NCBI GenBank assembly: GCA_030668025.1
Contig: DAOUUT010000209.1
Span: forward strand, 1 to 6,632
DNA length: 6,632 bases
Reading direction: 5' to 3'
DNA from: Promethearchaeota archaeon
Lineage (GTDB): Archaea; Asgardarchaeota; Lokiarchaeia; Sigynarchaeales; SOKP01
Shown here in pieces: positions 6,085 to 6,632 of this stretch (within the stretch, counting starts at the first letter, position 1; each line of letters opens with the position of its first letter). The notes under the pieces were generated by a model. That model saw only the letters and a program-made list of their open reading frames with translations, was not told where the DNA came from and ran no database searches. A program made the position numbers and the translations under genes.

Positions 6085-6632
6085 TTGAAGCTAATTAATT
6101 ATAATATAGAGATCACAGGAATAGTTCAAGGGGTGGGATTTCGCCCCTTCCTTTACAATTTGGCTCGAAAGTTTGACTTAAAAGGTCAAATAGTAAATAG
6201 AGGTAATGCTGGGGTTAGATTAACCTTACAAGGAGAGGAGGAGAATCTTGAAGCATTTTTGGGGGAAATTGAGAAAGCAAAACCAAAAATTGCTTTTATT
6301 GAGAGTATAAAAGTTATTAAAGCTGAATTTGATAAGATATATTCTAGTTTAACTATAGGAAAAAGCGAAGAGGGGAGGGGTAAAAGTTTGACTTTACCAC
6401 CTGATATTGCAATTTGTGAAAATTGTATTAAAGACATGCGAAATCCAGATCTACAAAAGTATTACAATTATCCCTTTATTGCTTGTGCTGTTTGTGGCCC
6501 ACGATTTACGACAGTAAGAGAACTACCTTACGATAGAGAAAGGAGCACAATGATAAAATTTCCTTTCTGTAAAAATGCAAAACCAGAATCGTGTATGGCA
6601 GAATATTCTGACTTTCAAAACAGGAGATTTCA
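6085..6632 (+). CDS. hypF: Carbamoyltransferase HypF, N-terminal part (partial, TTG start)
   Basis: HypF uses carbamoyl phosphate and ATP to carbamoylate the C-terminal Cys of HypE, the first step of cyanide-ligand synthesis. The window holds 182 complete codons of a protein that is usually about 750 residues. Residues 1-90 are the acylphosphatase domain: GIVQGVGFRPFLYNLA (12-27) with catalytic Arg20, and IVNRGNAGV (36-44) with catalytic Asn38. LPPDIAICENC (104-114) opens the zinc-finger region: Cys111/Cys114, Cys134/Cys137 in ACAVCGPRFT, PYDRERSTM (148-156), then Cys162 and Cys170. The third knuckle is odd: C-x7-C rather than the usual C-x2-C, and the first loop has 19 rather than 18 residues. 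The frame is open back only to a TAG at 6061-6063 and contains no ATG or GTG before the conserved motif, so TTG 6085 is the start, 7 nt after GAGAG. The YrdC and Kae1-like domains lie beyond the window. Confidence 0.93.
   Translation, partial: MKLINYNIEITGIVQGVGFRPFLYNLARKFDLKGQIVNRGNAGVRLTLQGEEENLEAFLGEIEKAKPKIAFIESIKVIKAEFDKIYSSLTIGKSEEGRGKSLTLPPDIAICENCIKDMRNPDLQKYYNYPFIACAVCGPRFTTVRELPYDRERSTMIKFPFCKNAKPESCMAEYSDFQNRRF

Noticed and set aside
6186..6437. 83-codon minus-strand frame near the window end
   Set aside because: It is antisense to the acylphosphatase and first zinc-finger region of hypF, which is clearly the real gene although it starts with TTG.
1..6632. CRISPR array, insertion sequence, tRNA or rRNA gene
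   Set aside because: No regularly spaced repeats, transposase-like frame with terminal repeats, cloverleaf-like segment or rRNA-like GC-rich block was seen on either strand.

Overview
The window is AT-rich archaeal DNA. Four signs point that way: AT-rich TATA-like boxes about 25-30 nt before several starts that lack a good Shine-Dalgarno (the pattern of leaderless archaeal transcripts), a T11 tract of the archaeal terminator type, a complete archaeal-style HypE and HypD, and a protein that appears to join an E2/RWD-like (UBC fold) domain to a JAB/MPN domain. The AT bias, the ubiquitin-system-like protein and a eukaryote-type PI-PLC active site together suggest an Asgard (Lokiarchaeia-like) archaeon. 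That assignment is inference; no rRNA or marker gene is present.

Layout. Positions 1-474 hold the end of a sulfur-relay cluster: the 3' end of a DsrF/TusC-like gene, then a cysteine-free DsrH/TusB-like gene, closed by a T-tract. Positions 478-659 are non-coding and carry the promoter of a 473-residue TPR-like protein of unknown function (660-2081). A second promoter precedes hypE (2173-3225), the UBC-like/JAB-like gene (3289-3957) and hypD (3980-5071), three same-strand genes that probably form one transcription unit. A minus-strand gene (5073-5945) converges on hypD with a 1-nt gap. It encodes a PI-PLC X-domain phosphodiesterase with every expected catalytic and calcium-binding residue. A 139-nt divergent intergenic region separates it from hypF, which starts at TTG 6085 and runs off the window end.

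How the genes work together. HypF and HypE make the cyanide ligand of [NiFe] hydrogenases: HypF carbamoylates the C-terminal Cys of HypE, and HypE dehydrates the product to a thiocyanate. HypD, with HypC, assembles the Fe(CN)2CO unit. The window is therefore a hydrogenase-maturation locus beside a sulfur-transfer locus. The two genes that do not belong to the known Hyp pathway, the UBC/JAB-like fusion inside hypE-hypD and the PI-PLC-like gene between hypD and hypF, are the most notable content. The fusion has apparently lost all JAMM metal ligands and any E2 catalytic Cys, so a binding or scaffold role is more likely than catalysis. No mobile element, CRISPR array, tRNA or rRNA was recognised.
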